A stretch of DNA of 25,834 bases from Ruminococcus flavefaciens. Lineage in GTDB: Bacteria; Bacillota; Clostridia; Oscillospirales; Ruminococcaceae. The stretch's first letter is position 1; each line of letters begins with the position of its first letter. The notes under the pieces were generated by a model. It searched no databases. It was not told the DNA's origin and saw nothing but the letters and a program-made list of their open reading frames with translations. Shown in pieces: positions 1 to 7,930 of this stretch. The position numbers and the translations under genes were made by a program. The stretch lies in NCBI GenBank assembly GCA_002373775.1, contig DFJW01000088.1, forward strand, positions 1 to 25,834, given 5' to 3'.

Positions 1-754
1 CTGTGCCGTGGATTATTACCGGATCAAGCGAGAATTCCTTGGCTATCCTCATAGCAGTGCATATATCGTCCGCACGGTGACAATGGAAGAAAGCCTTCTG
101 CTTTCTCTCAAGCAGAGGCATGAGTGCTTCACACTTTATATCGTACTCCGGCGGATCGTAGTTCTCGCTGTCGGAATAATAGCTGTCCATATCATGGACA
201 TATCTGCGTGCTTTATACAGCCCTTCACGGATAACAGCAGCAACTGCCATGCGCGTTACAGGGGCTTCGTCCTTGCCGTTGTATACGTTTTTCGGATTCT
301 CGCCCATTGCGAACTTTATGCCGCAGTTTTTAATGAGCATGTCGTCGATGCGTCTTCCGTCCGTCTTTATTGCGCATATCTCACCGCCGCAGGGATTTGC
401 ACTTCCGGGACAGGATGCGGCTGATGTGATGCCGCGCATGCGTGCCTCTTCAAAACAGCGGTCAAAGGGATTTATGCCGTCTATTGCACGCATATGCGGA
501 GTGAAAGGATCGGTGGATTCATTGCAGTCATCGCCTTCAAATGCAAGACCGTCCTCAATGATACCAAGATGTGTATGGGCGTCGATAAATCCCGGCAGCA
601 GCATGCCGCCTTCAGCGTCAACAGCGTCAGCCGGTATGCTCTCAGGTGTGCCTTCCCCGATACCGGTTATCCTGCCTTCAGCAGTTTCGAGCCATCCGCA
701 GGGAATAACTCCGCGCTGATCCATAGTATATATCTCAGCATTGTAAATAAGCAT
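1..754 (-). CDS. Amidohydrolase (imidazolonepropionase-like), 3' end beyond window
   Basis: The visible part is 251 codons; the C-terminus lies beyond the left edge. The protein opens with the small beta-sandwich segment typical of amidohydrolases (MLIYNAEIYTMD), followed by the metal-binding signature GFIDAHTHLG with His60 and His62. Near the edge come FHCHRADD and VIIHGT, which look like the next metal-ligand strands. This is the amidohydrolase superfamily (hydrolysis of C-N bonds in cyclic amides or amidines), closest in style to imidazolonepropionase-like proteins; the substrate cannot be read from sequence. The ATG is preceded by AAGGAGA at a good distance. It follows aroK by 26 bp and is probably the last visible gene of the fabD-aroE-aroK operon. 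Family assignment is firm, function is not. Confidence 0.8.
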   Translation of the reverse strand, partial: MLIYNAEIYTMDQRGVIPCGWLETAEGRITGIGEGTPESIPADAVDAEGGMLLPGFIDAHTHLGIIEDGLAFEGDDCNESTDPFTPHMRAIDGINPFDRCFEEARMRGITSAASCPGSANPCGGEICAIKTDGRRIDDMLIKNCGIKFAMGENPKNVYNGKDEAPVTRMAVAAVIREGLYKARRYVHDMDSYYSDSENYDPPEYDIKCEALMPLLERKQKAFFHCHRADDICTAMRIAKEFSLDPVIIHGT

Positions 755-780
755 ATATTTCTCCTTTATGAGTATGTCAG

Positions 781-1278
781 TCACTTTTTAAGTGCAGCTG
801 CTATCTTCTCGGCATTCTCCACCGGACTGCCCGTGCAGTCGATACATATAGTGGAGTGAGCCTTGTAGACCTCGTGCCTTTTGTCGTAAAGAGCCTTCAG
901 TTCTTCTTTAGTGGAATTCACCACGATAGGGCGGTTAGTGTCATCCTTGATGCGCTCATAACAAGTCTCAAAGGGAACATCGAGGAACACAACTGCCGCA
1001 CCTGCCTCCTTAGCGGCACGGGCAGTATCCGGATTCAGCATTGCGCCGCCTCCGCATGCAGCCACGACAGTCTTTCCGCAGAGAGAGCGGACTATCTCAG
1101 CCTCCGCAGTGCGGAAGAACGGCTCGCCCTTCTGCTCGAATATCTCGGGTATAGTCATATCAAATGTGCGGACGATGAGATCGTCCGTGTCGGTAAATCC
1201 GCAGCCCAGTTTCTTTGCCGCCAGCTTTCCGACAGTTGTCTTTCCGCAGCCCATAAAGCCGCAAAGGAATACAGTCAT
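781..1278 (-). CDS. aroK: Shikimate kinase
   Basis: A 165-residue protein of normal length for AroK/AroL. It phosphorylates the 3-hydroxyl of shikimate with ATP in the cytoplasmic pathway to chorismate and aromatic amino acids. The P-loop GFMGCGKT lies at residues 7-14. An Asp pair at 32-33 (TDTDDLI), Arg56 in the PFFRTAE segment and the CGGGAM loop at 75-80 match the shikimate-binding residues of the family. The LID segment with NRPIV follows near residues 115-120. It lies 27 bp downstream of aroE on the same strand, so two successive steps of the pathway (shikimate formation, then phosphorylation) are encoded together. Confidence 0.95.
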   Translation of the reverse strand: MTVFLCGFMGCGKTTVGKLAAKKLGCGFTDTDDLIVRTFDMTIPEIFEQKGEPFFRTAEAEIVRSLCGKTVVAACGGGAMLNPDTARAAKEAGAAVVFLDVPFETCYERIKDDTNRPIVVNSTKEELKALYDKRHEVYKAHSTICIDCTGSPVENAEKIAAALKK

Positions 1279-1305
1279 TTCAATCGCACCTCATATCTGA
1301 TCGTA

Positions 1306-2142
1306 TCACTTGTTCATAGCGTCTACGCTTTTTTCAACTTCTCCGATTATCACAGCTATGTCTTCTGTGCGGAATTCGCCGCCGTACCATAATTCGTGAG
1401 CCTTAACTGCCTGATATACCAGCATAGCAGCGCCGCCTATGGCAGTCTTTCCGAGTGCCCTCGCCTTTTTCATGAGCAGTGTCTCGGTGGGATTGTAAAT
1501 AACGTCGAACACGCTTCCGGCAGCTTCAATGACGCTGTCGCTGACAGCGCAGGCTCCCGTCTTTGGGTACATGCCAACAGGTGTTGCATTTATGAGCAGG
1601 TCACAGCTTTTGCTGACAGCTGAGATATCCTCGATCTTCACAGAGGCTCCCGGGCATTTCTCCTTTATCTCTGCTGCAAGCAGTTCCGCATTCTTCACAT
1701 CCTGAGGTATCACAGCAAGTGTGATATCGCCGCCGTGAAGAGCTGTCTCAATGGCGATCATCCTTCCGACGCCTCCGCATCCGAGGATGATGACTTTTCC
1801 GCCGATAGGAAGCGACTGCACAGAACGGAGGAATCCGTCGCAGTCGGTGTTGTATCCTGTGAGTTTCTCGCCGTCATTCCTGATGCAGTTCACGGAATTG
1901 TAGCGCAGTGCGCTCTCGCCCAGCTCATCAACAAGTTCTATCACAGCCTGCTTATGCGGGATAGTGACGTTTAGTCCGCAGAGTCCTTCAAGCAGCTGAC
2001 GGCTGTCTTTCAGATCTGCCGGATCAATGTCTATGAGTTCGTACTCAGCATCGGATATGCCGCTGAGTGCGAAGAGTTTTTCATGGATGAGCGGAGACAT
2101 GGAATGTCCCAGCGGATGACCTATAAGTGCATATTTCTTCAT
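1306..2142 (-). CDS. aroE: Shikimate dehydrogenase (NADP+)
   Basis: A 278-residue protein of standard AroE length. It reduces 3-dehydroshikimate to shikimate with NADPH. The N-terminal substrate domain has GHPLGHSMSPLIH (Ser14 and Ser16 positions), NVTIPHK with catalytic Lys64, and GYNTDCDGF with catalytic Asp100. The Rossmann dinucleotide motif GCGGVGR is at 121-127, and NATPVGMYP and the C-terminal GGAAMLVYQA helix are both present. Only 5 bp separate its start from the fabD stop, so it is almost certainly co-transcribed and probably translationally coupled with fabD. This is an unusual partnership between fatty acid and aromatic amino acid synthesis. Confidence 0.96.
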   Translation of the reverse strand: MKKYALIGHPLGHSMSPLIHEKLFALSGISDAEYELIDIDPADLKDSRQLLEGLCGLNVTIPHKQAVIELVDELGESALRYNSVNCIRNDGEKLTGYNTDCDGFLRSVQSLPIGGKVIILGCGGVGRMIAIETALHGGDITLAVIPQDVKNAELLAAEIKEKCPGASVKIEDISAVSKSCDLLINATPVGMYPKTGACAVSDSVIEAAGSVFDVIYNPTETLLMKKARALGKTAIGGAAMLVYQAVKAHELWYGGEFRTEDIAVIIGEVEKSVDAMNK

Positions 2143-2147
2143 TTATA

Positions 2148-3062
2148 TCACTCCTGAACAAAAATACTTCCGAGAGTTTCGAGATTCTCGACATTCATTG
2201 CTGTTACGTCAGAAAGTGTTTTCTTTACAAGACCGGTGAGAGTCTTTCCGGGACCGAACTCGATGAACCTGTCAGCACCTGCTGCCTGCATGGCTGCAAG
2301 CTCTGAGGTAAAGCGTACCGGTGATACGGTGTGCTGTGCGAGTATGGACGGCATATCCGAAAAATCCGTGAGTTCTCCGCCGGTGACGTTCGAATAGTAC
2401 TTCACCTGCGGCTTTCTGAAGGTGATCTTCTTTGCAGCCTCGTAAAGCTTGTCAGCTGCCGACTGCATGAGCTTGGAATGGAATGCGCCGGCTACATTGA
2501 GCGGCACTACTCTCGCCTTGAGCTCCTTGAACACCGGAGTTACCTCTTCGATGCCTTCGGGTGTACCTGCTATTACTGTCTGTACGGGGGAGTTGTAGTT
2601 CACGGCTGTGACAAATGCACTTGCCGCATTGCATACCTCTTCCACTTTTTCCGGAGCTATTTTCATAACAGCTGCCATTGCGCCCTTATTCTCCTTTGTA
2701 GCCTCTTCCATAGCTTCTGAACGCACTTTGATGAGCTGGAACGCCTCTTCAAGAGTCACGATGCCGGAAGCATAGAGCGCTGCATACTCGCCGAGGGAAT
2801 GACCTGCTACTCCGTCGAACGCAAAGCCCTTTGATAAAGCTGCTTCAAGGCAAATCATCGAAGTAGCCATTACAGCCGGCTGTGCATTTATGGTCCTTGT
2901 AAGTTCCTCGTCGGCTGAATCAAGGCATATCGCCCTGAGATCGCGGCCGAGAACAGCTGAGCCGACATCATAGATATTTCCCAGCTGAGGCATATTCTCA
3001 ACGATATCGCCTCCCATGCCGACATACTGTGAACCCTGTCCGGAAAATAGTGAAATTGTCAT
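2148..3062 (-). CDS. fabD: Malonyl-CoA:ACP transacylase
   Basis: FabD moves malonyl groups from CoA to acyl carrier protein, supplying the extender unit for type II fatty acid synthesis. Numbered from the chosen start, the 304-residue protein has the N-terminal SLFSGQGSQ loop, the nucleophile elbow GHSLGEYAA with Ser89, Arg114 in KVRSEAM for the malonyl carboxylate, and AFHS with catalytic His195. Two in-frame ATGs exist. The upstream one at 3074 abuts the Shine-Dalgarno AGAAAGG with no spacing, while the ATG at 3062 lies 12 bases after it and gives the usual family N-terminus, so I prefer 3062. The gene is divergent from the main fab operon and heads an operon with aroE and aroK, whereas in streptococci it lies between fabK and fabG. 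Confidence 0.95.
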   Translation of the reverse strand: MTISLFSGQGSQYVGMGGDIVENMPQLGNIYDVGSAVLGRDLRAICLDSADEELTRTINAQPAVMATSMICLEAALSKGFAFDGVAGHSLGEYAALYASGIVTLEEAFQLIKVRSEAMEEATKENKGAMAAVMKIAPEKVEEVCNAASAFVTAVNYNSPVQTVIAGTPEGIEEVTPVFKELKARVVPLNVAGAFHSKLMQSAADKLYEAAKKITFRKPQVKYYSNVTGGELTDFSDMPSILAQHTVSPVRFTSELAAMQAAGADRFIEFGPGKTLTGLVKKTLSDVTAMNVENLETLGSIFVQE

Positions 3063-3087
3063 AATGTGTAACATCCTTTCTGTATGT

Positions 3088-3117
3088 TATATACAAAGCA
3101 TTGGTAGATTTGACCAA
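3088..3117 (-). promoter_or_regulatory. Candidate promoter of fabD-aroE-aroK with an inverted repeat in the spacer
   Basis: On the minus strand TTGGTC (3117-3112) and TATATA (3093-3088) are separated by 18 bp, a reasonable sigma-70/SigA type promoter about 25 bp upstream of the preferred fabD start. A perfect 5-bp inverted repeat, TTGGT-N7-ACCAA, covers 3101-3117 and overlaps the -35 and most of the spacer, where a repressor would be expected to bind. Motif matching by eye only. Confidence 0.4.
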
Positions 3118-3147
3118 ACCACATCCGATTTTTTTGTGAGAATAGAC

Positions 3148-3185
3148 GATATTTTGTTTAAACTATGTCAAAGTCTCAAAATATC
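3148..3185. repeat. Perfect 9-bp inverted repeat in the fabD/fabH divergent region
   Basis: GATATTTTG at 3148-3156 is the exact reverse complement of CAAAATATC at 3177-3185, with 20 bases between. The interval starts with a self-complementary GTTTAAAC (3156-3163). The right arm ends one base before the candidate -35 of the fabH promoter. It could be an operator for a regulator acting on both operons, or a hairpin in a longer transcript. It does not match the FabT or FapR operator consensus that I know. Confidence 0.5.
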
Positions 3186-3186
3186 A

Positions 3187-3215
3187 TTGCAAAAAAAACG
3201 GAAATGATTTACAAT
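3187..3215 (+). promoter_or_regulatory. Candidate promoter of the fabH operon
   Basis: TTGCAA (3187-3192), a 17-bp spacer and TACAAT (3210-3215) form a plausible SigA promoter, giving a leader of about 90 bases. A perfect TATAAT at 3244-3249 is an alternative -10 but lacks a recognisable -35. Within the leader AGGTT-TTAC-AACCT (3265-3278) can form a short hairpin. A clear Shine-Dalgarno AAGGAG sits just before the fabH ATG. Confidence 0.4.
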
Positions 3216-3313
3216 ATATTATGTGTGGATCATCATGTCTACTTATAATATAACATAATTTTTCAGGTTTTACAACCTTATTTTGCAAATTATCATTTTA
3301 AGGAGTTTTTCTA

Positions 3314-4303
3314 ATGGGTATCAACATTCTGGGAATGGGAAGCTACGTCCCCGGACAGAAACTGACAAACAACGATTTTACCCGGTTTATCGAGACAAAT
3401 GACGAATGGATACGCACCCGTACAGGCATTGTCGAGAGACCTATGGCTGGCTGGGAACCGACTTGGTACATGGGACTGAAAGCGGCTGAGAAAGCCGTGC
3501 AGAGAGCCGGCATAGATCCGAAGGAGATCGGTCTTGTCATATCTACGACTGCTACAGCAGATTTCCATACCCCCAGCATGGCGAGCATAATCCAGGATAA
3601 GCTCGGAGCCGCAAATGCCGGTGCTTTCGACCTGAATGCAGCATGCACAGGCTTTGTTTACGCTCTTGATACCGCAAGAAGATTTGTGGAGACCGGTGAC
3701 GAGAAATACGTGTTAGTCGTGGCTAACGAATCTCTTTCCCGTTTCCTTGACTTCACAGACAGGGGTTCCTGCATACTCTTCGGTGACGGCGCTGCTGCTG
3801 CTGTCATAGAAAAGAGCAGCAAACTCTATTCCTCAGCTCTCGGCTCTGACGGAAGCGGCGGAAAACTGCTGTGCGCAAGAGCACTGAATGTTGCTCCGGA
3901 AGTGCGCACCGAAGCCCCTGACGACTTCACCGACGAATTCCCGGATATGCCGCTGCATAAGCTCTTCCAGAACGGAAAAGAAGTTTACAAGTTCGCCACA
4001 TGTGCTCTTCCCCGCTCTTTTGAGCTTGCCGCGCAGAAGATAGGCATCACCAAGGACGACATCGACTGGTTCGTTCCGCATCAGGCTAATATACGCATCA
4101 TCGAGACTGCCGCTAAAAAGCTGGGCGCTCCTATGGAGAAATTCATAGTGACACTTGACCACTACGGCAATACTTCCAGTGCGTCTATCCCGCTGGCTCT
4201 TAATGAAGCCATCGAAAAAGGCACTATAAAGCGCGGTCAGAAGCTCGCGCTCATAGGCTTCGGCGCCGGACTCACATTCGGCGGCATCATCTTAGAATAC
4301 TGA
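3314..4303 (+). CDS. fabH: Beta-ketoacyl-ACP synthase III (chain initiation)
   Basis: FabH condenses a short acyl-CoA primer with malonyl-ACP to start fatty acid synthesis. The protein has 329 residues, normal for the family. The thiolase-fold catalytic triad is visible: Cys111 in NAACTGFVYAL, His256 in WFVPHQANIRI and Asn286 in HYGNTSSASIPLAL. The N-terminal GMGSYVPGQKLTN and the EWIRTRTGI segment that follows are characteristic of FabH. It is the first gene of the plus-strand fab operon, preceded by AAGGAG and about 90 bases of leader. In many Firmicutes fabT or fapR precedes fabH, but no regulator gene is present here. Primer preference (straight or branched) cannot be judged from sequence. 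Confidence 0.96.
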   Translation: MGINILGMGSYVPGQKLTNNDFTRFIETNDEWIRTRTGIVERPMAGWEPTWYMGLKAAEKAVQRAGIDPKEIGLVISTTATADFHTPSMASIIQDKLGAANAGAFDLNAACTGFVYALDTARRFVETGDEKYVLVVANESLSRFLDFTDRGSCILFGDGAAAAVIEKSSKLYSSALGSDGSGGKLLCARALNVAPEVRTEAPDDFTDEFPDMPLHKLFQNGKEVYKFATCALPRSFELAAQKIGITKDDIDWFVPHQANIRIIETAAKKLGAPMEKFIVTLDHYGNTSSASIPLALNEAIEKGTIKRGQKLALIGFGAGLTFGGIILEY

Positions 4304-4340
4304 CATATAAGTCAGAATCCCCCAATCAAGGAGTACTATT

Positions 4341-5267
4341 ATGAAAACACGCATCACTGAACTTCTCGGCTGTGAATACCCCATAATTCAGGGCGGCATG
4401 GCATGGGTAGCTGAACATACTCTCGCTGCCGCTGTTTCAAATGCAGGCGGTATCGGTCTCATAGCAGGAGGAAACGCTCCAATAGACTATCTTCGTGAAC
4501 AGATACGTCTCTGCAAAGAAAAAACAGATAAGCCATTCGGCGTCAATATAATGCTTATGAGCCCCAATGCCGATGACCTCGCACAGCTCGTCATTGACGA
4601 AGGCGTAAAGGTAGTCACAACAGGCGCAGGCAACCCCGGAAAATTCATCCCGGCATGGAAAGAGGCTGGAGTCAAGGTAATACCGGTCATCCCCTCTGTC
4701 GCTCTCGCAAAGAGAATGGAGAAAGCCGGCGCTGATGCAGTAGTTGCAGAAGGTACTGAGTCAGGCGGACATATCGGTGAAAATACCACAATGTGCCTCG
4801 TGCCTCAGGTAGTCGATGCACTCAGCATACCCGTTATCGCCGCAGGAGGTATCGCTGACGGACGCGGTATGGCTGCCGCTTTCATGCTCGGCGCAGAAGG
4901 TGTGCAGATAGGCACACGTTTCCTGGCTTCGGAAGAGTGCCAGATAAACCCGAAATTCAAGGAGCTTGTATTAAAGGCAGGCGACACTGACAATATAGTT
5001 ACCGGAAGATACACCGGTCACCCGTGCAGAGGCATCAAGACCAAATTTGCCAAGAAGCTCGCTATGGGCGAAAAGGACGGCACTCTCTCACCGGATGAGT
5101 TCGAAAAGCTCACTCTCGGTGCTCTCAGACGTGCAGTCGTTGACGGCGATGTGGAGTCCGGCTCATTCCTCTGCGGTGCTATAGCAGGTATGGTAAACGA
5201 TATCAGACCTTGTGCGGACATCGTGAAGGAGATAAACAGCGGCGCTGAAAAGCTGCTGAAGCTCTGA
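4341..5267 (+). CDS. fabK: Enoyl-ACP reductase II (FMN-dependent)
   Basis: FabK reduces trans-2-enoyl-ACP in the last step of each elongation cycle, using FMN and NAD(P)H. It belongs to the nitronate monooxygenase/IMPDH-like TIM-barrel family, unrelated to FabI, and makes bacteria that rely on it insensitive to triclosan. The 308-residue protein starts with ITELLGCEYPIIQGGMAWV and continues with NAGGIGLIAGG. The conserved AEGTESGGHIG (137-147, catalytic His144) and the FMN-phosphate loops AAGGIADGRG and GAEGVQIGTRF follow. It lies 37 bp after fabH. In streptococci acpP would lie between fabH and fabK, and fabD directly after fabK; both are absent from those places here. Confidence 0.95.
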   Translation: MKTRITELLGCEYPIIQGGMAWVAEHTLAAAVSNAGGIGLIAGGNAPIDYLREQIRLCKEKTDKPFGVNIMLMSPNADDLAQLVIDEGVKVVTTGAGNPGKFIPAWKEAGVKVIPVIPSVALAKRMEKAGADAVVAEGTESGGHIGENTTMCLVPQVVDALSIPVIAAGGIADGRGMAAAFMLGAEGVQIGTRFLASEECQINPKFKELVLKAGDTDNIVTGRYTGHPCRGIKTKFAKKLAMGEKDGTLSPDEFEKLTLGALRRAVVDGDVESGSFLCGAIAGMVNDIRPCADIVKEINSGAEKLLKL

Positions 5268-5337
5268 TAATATCCGCACTGCATGACACAAAACAACACT
5301 ATATCCTGAATTCTCAATACTCAACGGAGGTATCATT

Positions 5338-6078
5338 ATGCCAACAGCAATAATCACAGGCGCTTCCCAGGGCATCGGTGCTTGTATCGCATCAAGGCTC
5401 GCAAAAGACGGATTTGACGTAGTCATCAACCACTATCCCAGCGACGGAGACAGGGAAAAAGCTCTCGCCGTTGCGGAGGAGTGCAGGGCGTTCGGCGTTA
5501 AGGCAGAATGCTATGCGGCAGATGTTTCAAAATTCGACCAGTGTGCAGAAATGGTCAAGCAGGTAAAGGCTGACTTCGGCACTATCGACGCTCTCGTAAA
5601 CAATGCCGGAATAACCAAGGATAAGCTCCTCGCGCGTATGTCCGAAGAGGATTACGACGCTGTTATAGCTGTTAACCAGAAAAGCGTATACAACATGACA
5701 AAGCATGTCACAGCTGTTATGATGAAGCAGAGAAGCGGACGCATAGTCAACGTTGCTTCCGTTGCCGGTCTTTACGGCAATCCGGGACAGATGAACTACT
5801 CGGCTTCAAAGGCTGCTATAATAGGAATGACCAAGACAACTGCAAAGGAATTCGGTTCACGCAACATCACATGCAATGCTGTTGCTCCCGGACTTATCCG
5901 CACACCTATGACGGATGTGCTTTCCGATGAACTGAAGGCAAAAATGATAGAGGCAGTTGCCCTCAAACGTTACGGCGAACCGGAGGAGATCGCTTCAGTA
6001 GTTTCTTTCCTCCTTTCCGACAACGCTTCCTATGTCACCGGTCAGGTCATCGAGATCTCCGGCGGACTCTCTATGTGA
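5338..6078 (+). CDS. fabG: 3-oxoacyl-ACP reductase
   Basis: FabG reduces 3-oxoacyl-ACP to 3-hydroxyacyl-ACP with NADPH. It is a classical short-chain dehydrogenase of 246 residues. The cofactor motif TGASQGIG is at 7-14, NNAG at 88-91, and the catalytic residues are Asn113, Ser141 (NVASVAG), Tyr154 and Lys158 (YSASK). The C-terminal YVTGQVIEISGGLSM is typical of FabG. A 70-bp gap separates it from fabK, exactly where fabD stands in the streptococcal cluster; the gap shows no coding potential and no obvious remnant. The start has an ACGGAGG Shine-Dalgarno. Confidence 0.96.
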   Translation: MPTAIITGASQGIGACIASRLAKDGFDVVINHYPSDGDREKALAVAEECRAFGVKAECYAADVSKFDQCAEMVKQVKADFGTIDALVNNAGITKDKLLARMSEEDYDAVIAVNQKSVYNMTKHVTAVMMKQRSGRIVNVASVAGLYGNPGQMNYSASKAAIIGMTKTTAKEFGSRNITCNAVAPGLIRTPMTDVLSDELKAKMIEAVALKRYGEPEEIASVVSFLLSDNASYVTGQVIEISGGLSM

Positions 6079-6143
6079 TCCGGATATTTAAAATAAATGT
6101 GAGGATACAATAAAATACGATCAGAATACCGAAAGGATACTAT

Positions 6144-7400
6144 ATGAGCAGAAGAGTAGTGATAACCGGTCTGGGTGCTGTCACTCCGCTTGGTACGGGA
6201 GTAGACAAATTCTGGAAAGGTATCAAGGATAATAAGATAGGTTTTTCTTTTATTGATATGTACGATACAGAGCGCACAGGTGTCAAGATAGCCGGCATTG
6301 TGCGCGACTTCGATGAAACTGCATACTATGACGTTCCCGGCTGCTTCGACAAGAAGGAAGCAAGGCGCATGGATCTGTTTACAAAATATGCAGTCGTTGC
6401 GGCTCATGAGGCTCTCGTTGATGCAGGAACGGATTTCAAGGACGTTGATCCTTACCGTGCAGGCGTTCTCGTTGGTTCGGGAATAGGCGGCATAGACCTC
6501 ACCACATCTGAATTCACCAAATATACCGAAAAAGGTCCAAGCAGAATATCAGCTTTCTTCATACCGATGATGATAAGCAACATGGCTGCCGGCACTATAT
6601 CCATGAAGACCGGCTTCCGCGGAGCTAATTTCGATATAACCACTGCCTGTGCTTCAGGTACTCACTCCATCGGTGAGGCTTTCCGCAAGATAAAGGACGG
6701 CTATCTCGATGTTGCCCTGACAGGCGGCACTGAGAGCACAAGGATAGAATTCACCTTCGGCGGTTTCTCAAATATGAAGGCGCTGACAAAATCAAGTGAC
6801 CTCGAACGTGCTTCCATTCCTTTCGACAAGGAAAGAAGCGGATTCGTCCTCGGTGAGGGCAGCGCTGTACTGGTGCTTGAAGAGTACGAGCACGCCAAGG
6901 CAAGAGGTGCTAAGATATACGCGGAGATCGCAGGCTACGGCGCTACATGTGACGGATATCACATGACTTCTCCCATGCCTTCAGGTGAGGCTGCCGGAAA
7001 GGGCATGGCTCTTGCCATAGAGGAAGCCGGACTGAAGCCCTCAGATATCGACTACATCAACGCACACGGCACTTCCACAGGTCTCAACGACAAGTACGAG
7101 ACTGCCGCTATCAAAGTCGCTCTCGGCGACCACGCAAAGGATGTCAAGATCAATTCCACAAAGTCTATGATAGGACATCTTCTCGGTGCAGCCGGTGCTG
7201 TTGAGGCGGTTGTCTGTGCCAAGTCCATCGAAGAGGGATTCATTCACCGTACTGTGGGATACAAAGTCCCGGATGAGGAATGTGACCTCAACTACTGCGG
7301 CGACGGCAATATTCAGCAGGAGATAAAGGCTGCGCTTTCCAATTCACTGGGATTCGGCGGTCATAACGCTACTCTCTGCTTCAAAAAGGTTACTGACTAA
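6144..7400 (+). CDS. fabF: Beta-ketoacyl-ACP synthase II (elongation)
   Basis: FabF condenses acyl-ACP with malonyl-ACP during elongation. The protein has 418 residues, standard length. The Cys-His-His triad is present: Cys169 in TTACASGTHS, His308 in NAHGTSTGLND and His345 in STKSMIGHLLGAAGA, with the conserved Lys340. The C-terminal NSLGFGGHNATL glycine-rich motif is intact. It follows fabG by 65 bp with GAAAGGA as ribosome binding site. It is the only elongating ketosynthase in the window, so it probably handles all chain lengths unless a second copy lies elsewhere. Confidence 0.96.
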   Translation: MSRRVVITGLGAVTPLGTGVDKFWKGIKDNKIGFSFIDMYDTERTGVKIAGIVRDFDETAYYDVPGCFDKKEARRMDLFTKYAVVAAHEALVDAGTDFKDVDPYRAGVLVGSGIGGIDLTTSEFTKYTEKGPSRISAFFIPMMISNMAAGTISMKTGFRGANFDITTACASGTHSIGEAFRKIKDGYLDVALTGGTESTRIEFTFGGFSNMKALTKSSDLERASIPFDKERSGFVLGEGSAVLVLEEYEHAKARGAKIYAEIAGYGATCDGYHMTSPMPSGEAAGKGMALAIEEAGLKPSDIDYINAHGTSTGLNDKYETAAIKVALGDHAKDVKINSTKSMIGHLLGAAGAVEAVVCAKSIEEGFIHRTVGYKVPDEECDLNYCGDGNIQQEIKAALSNSLGFGGHNATLCFKKVTD

Positions 7401-7414
7401 GGAGGAGCACATAA

Positions 7415-7894
7415 ATGAGCGAAATTTTCGGCATGGTCGATATAGAAACTATCGAAAAACTGGCTGATATCATAAATAAGAAGGAATTATCCGAACTGAC
7501 TATAGCAGACGGAGAGAAGACCATAACTCTCAAGGGCAAGAAAATGATGCCTCCGCCGCCGGCAGCAGTGCCTTTCCCTGTTATGGGAGCACCTGTTCAG
7601 GCAGAATCCGGCGACAGCACTCTTGCAGCAGCCGAGAAATCTGTTGCTGAGGAAGTCAGCGGAAGCATTGTAAAATCACCTATCGTAGGCACTTTCTATG
7701 CTGCTCCTTCCCCTGACAAGCCGCCTTTCGTAAAAGTTGGCGACGAAGTCAAGAAGGGCGATGTCATAATGATAATCGAATCCATGAAACTCATGAACGA
7801 GATACAGTCGGATTTTGACGGCATTGTTGACAAGATACTCGTTACAGACGGTCAGCCTGTAGAATACGATCAGCCTGTCATGGTGATAAAGTGA
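7415..7894 (+). CDS. accB: Biotin carboxyl carrier protein of acetyl-CoA carboxylase
   Basis: AccB carries the carboxylated biotin between the biotin carboxylase AccC and the carboxyltransferase AccA-AccD. The 159-residue protein has a helical N-terminus (DIETIEKLADIIN), a Pro/Ala-rich mobile linker (MPPPPAAVPFPVMGAP, residues 45-60) and a C-terminal biotinyl domain from about residue 86. The biotin attachment site is Lys125 in the ESMKLMNEI motif. Translation starts 14 bp after fabF behind a strong AAGGAGGAG. Ordinary in every respect; its position between fabF and fabZ is the normal one for the Firmicutes cluster. Confidence 0.96.
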   Translation: MSEIFGMVDIETIEKLADIINKKELSELTIADGEKTITLKGKKMMPPPPAAVPFPVMGAPVQAESGDSTLAAAEKSVAEEVSGSIVKSPIVGTFYAAPSPDKPPFVKVGDEVKKGDVIMIIESMKLMNEIQSDFDGIVDKILVTDGQPVEYDQPVMVIK

Positions 7895-7930
7895 TGCCGG
7901 CAAGGCAAGAATAATAACGGAGGCTGCAAT

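Noticed and set aside
5268..5337. Remnant of fabD between fabK and fabG
   Set aside because: The 70 bases show no FabD motifs in any frame and only the fabG ribosome binding site.
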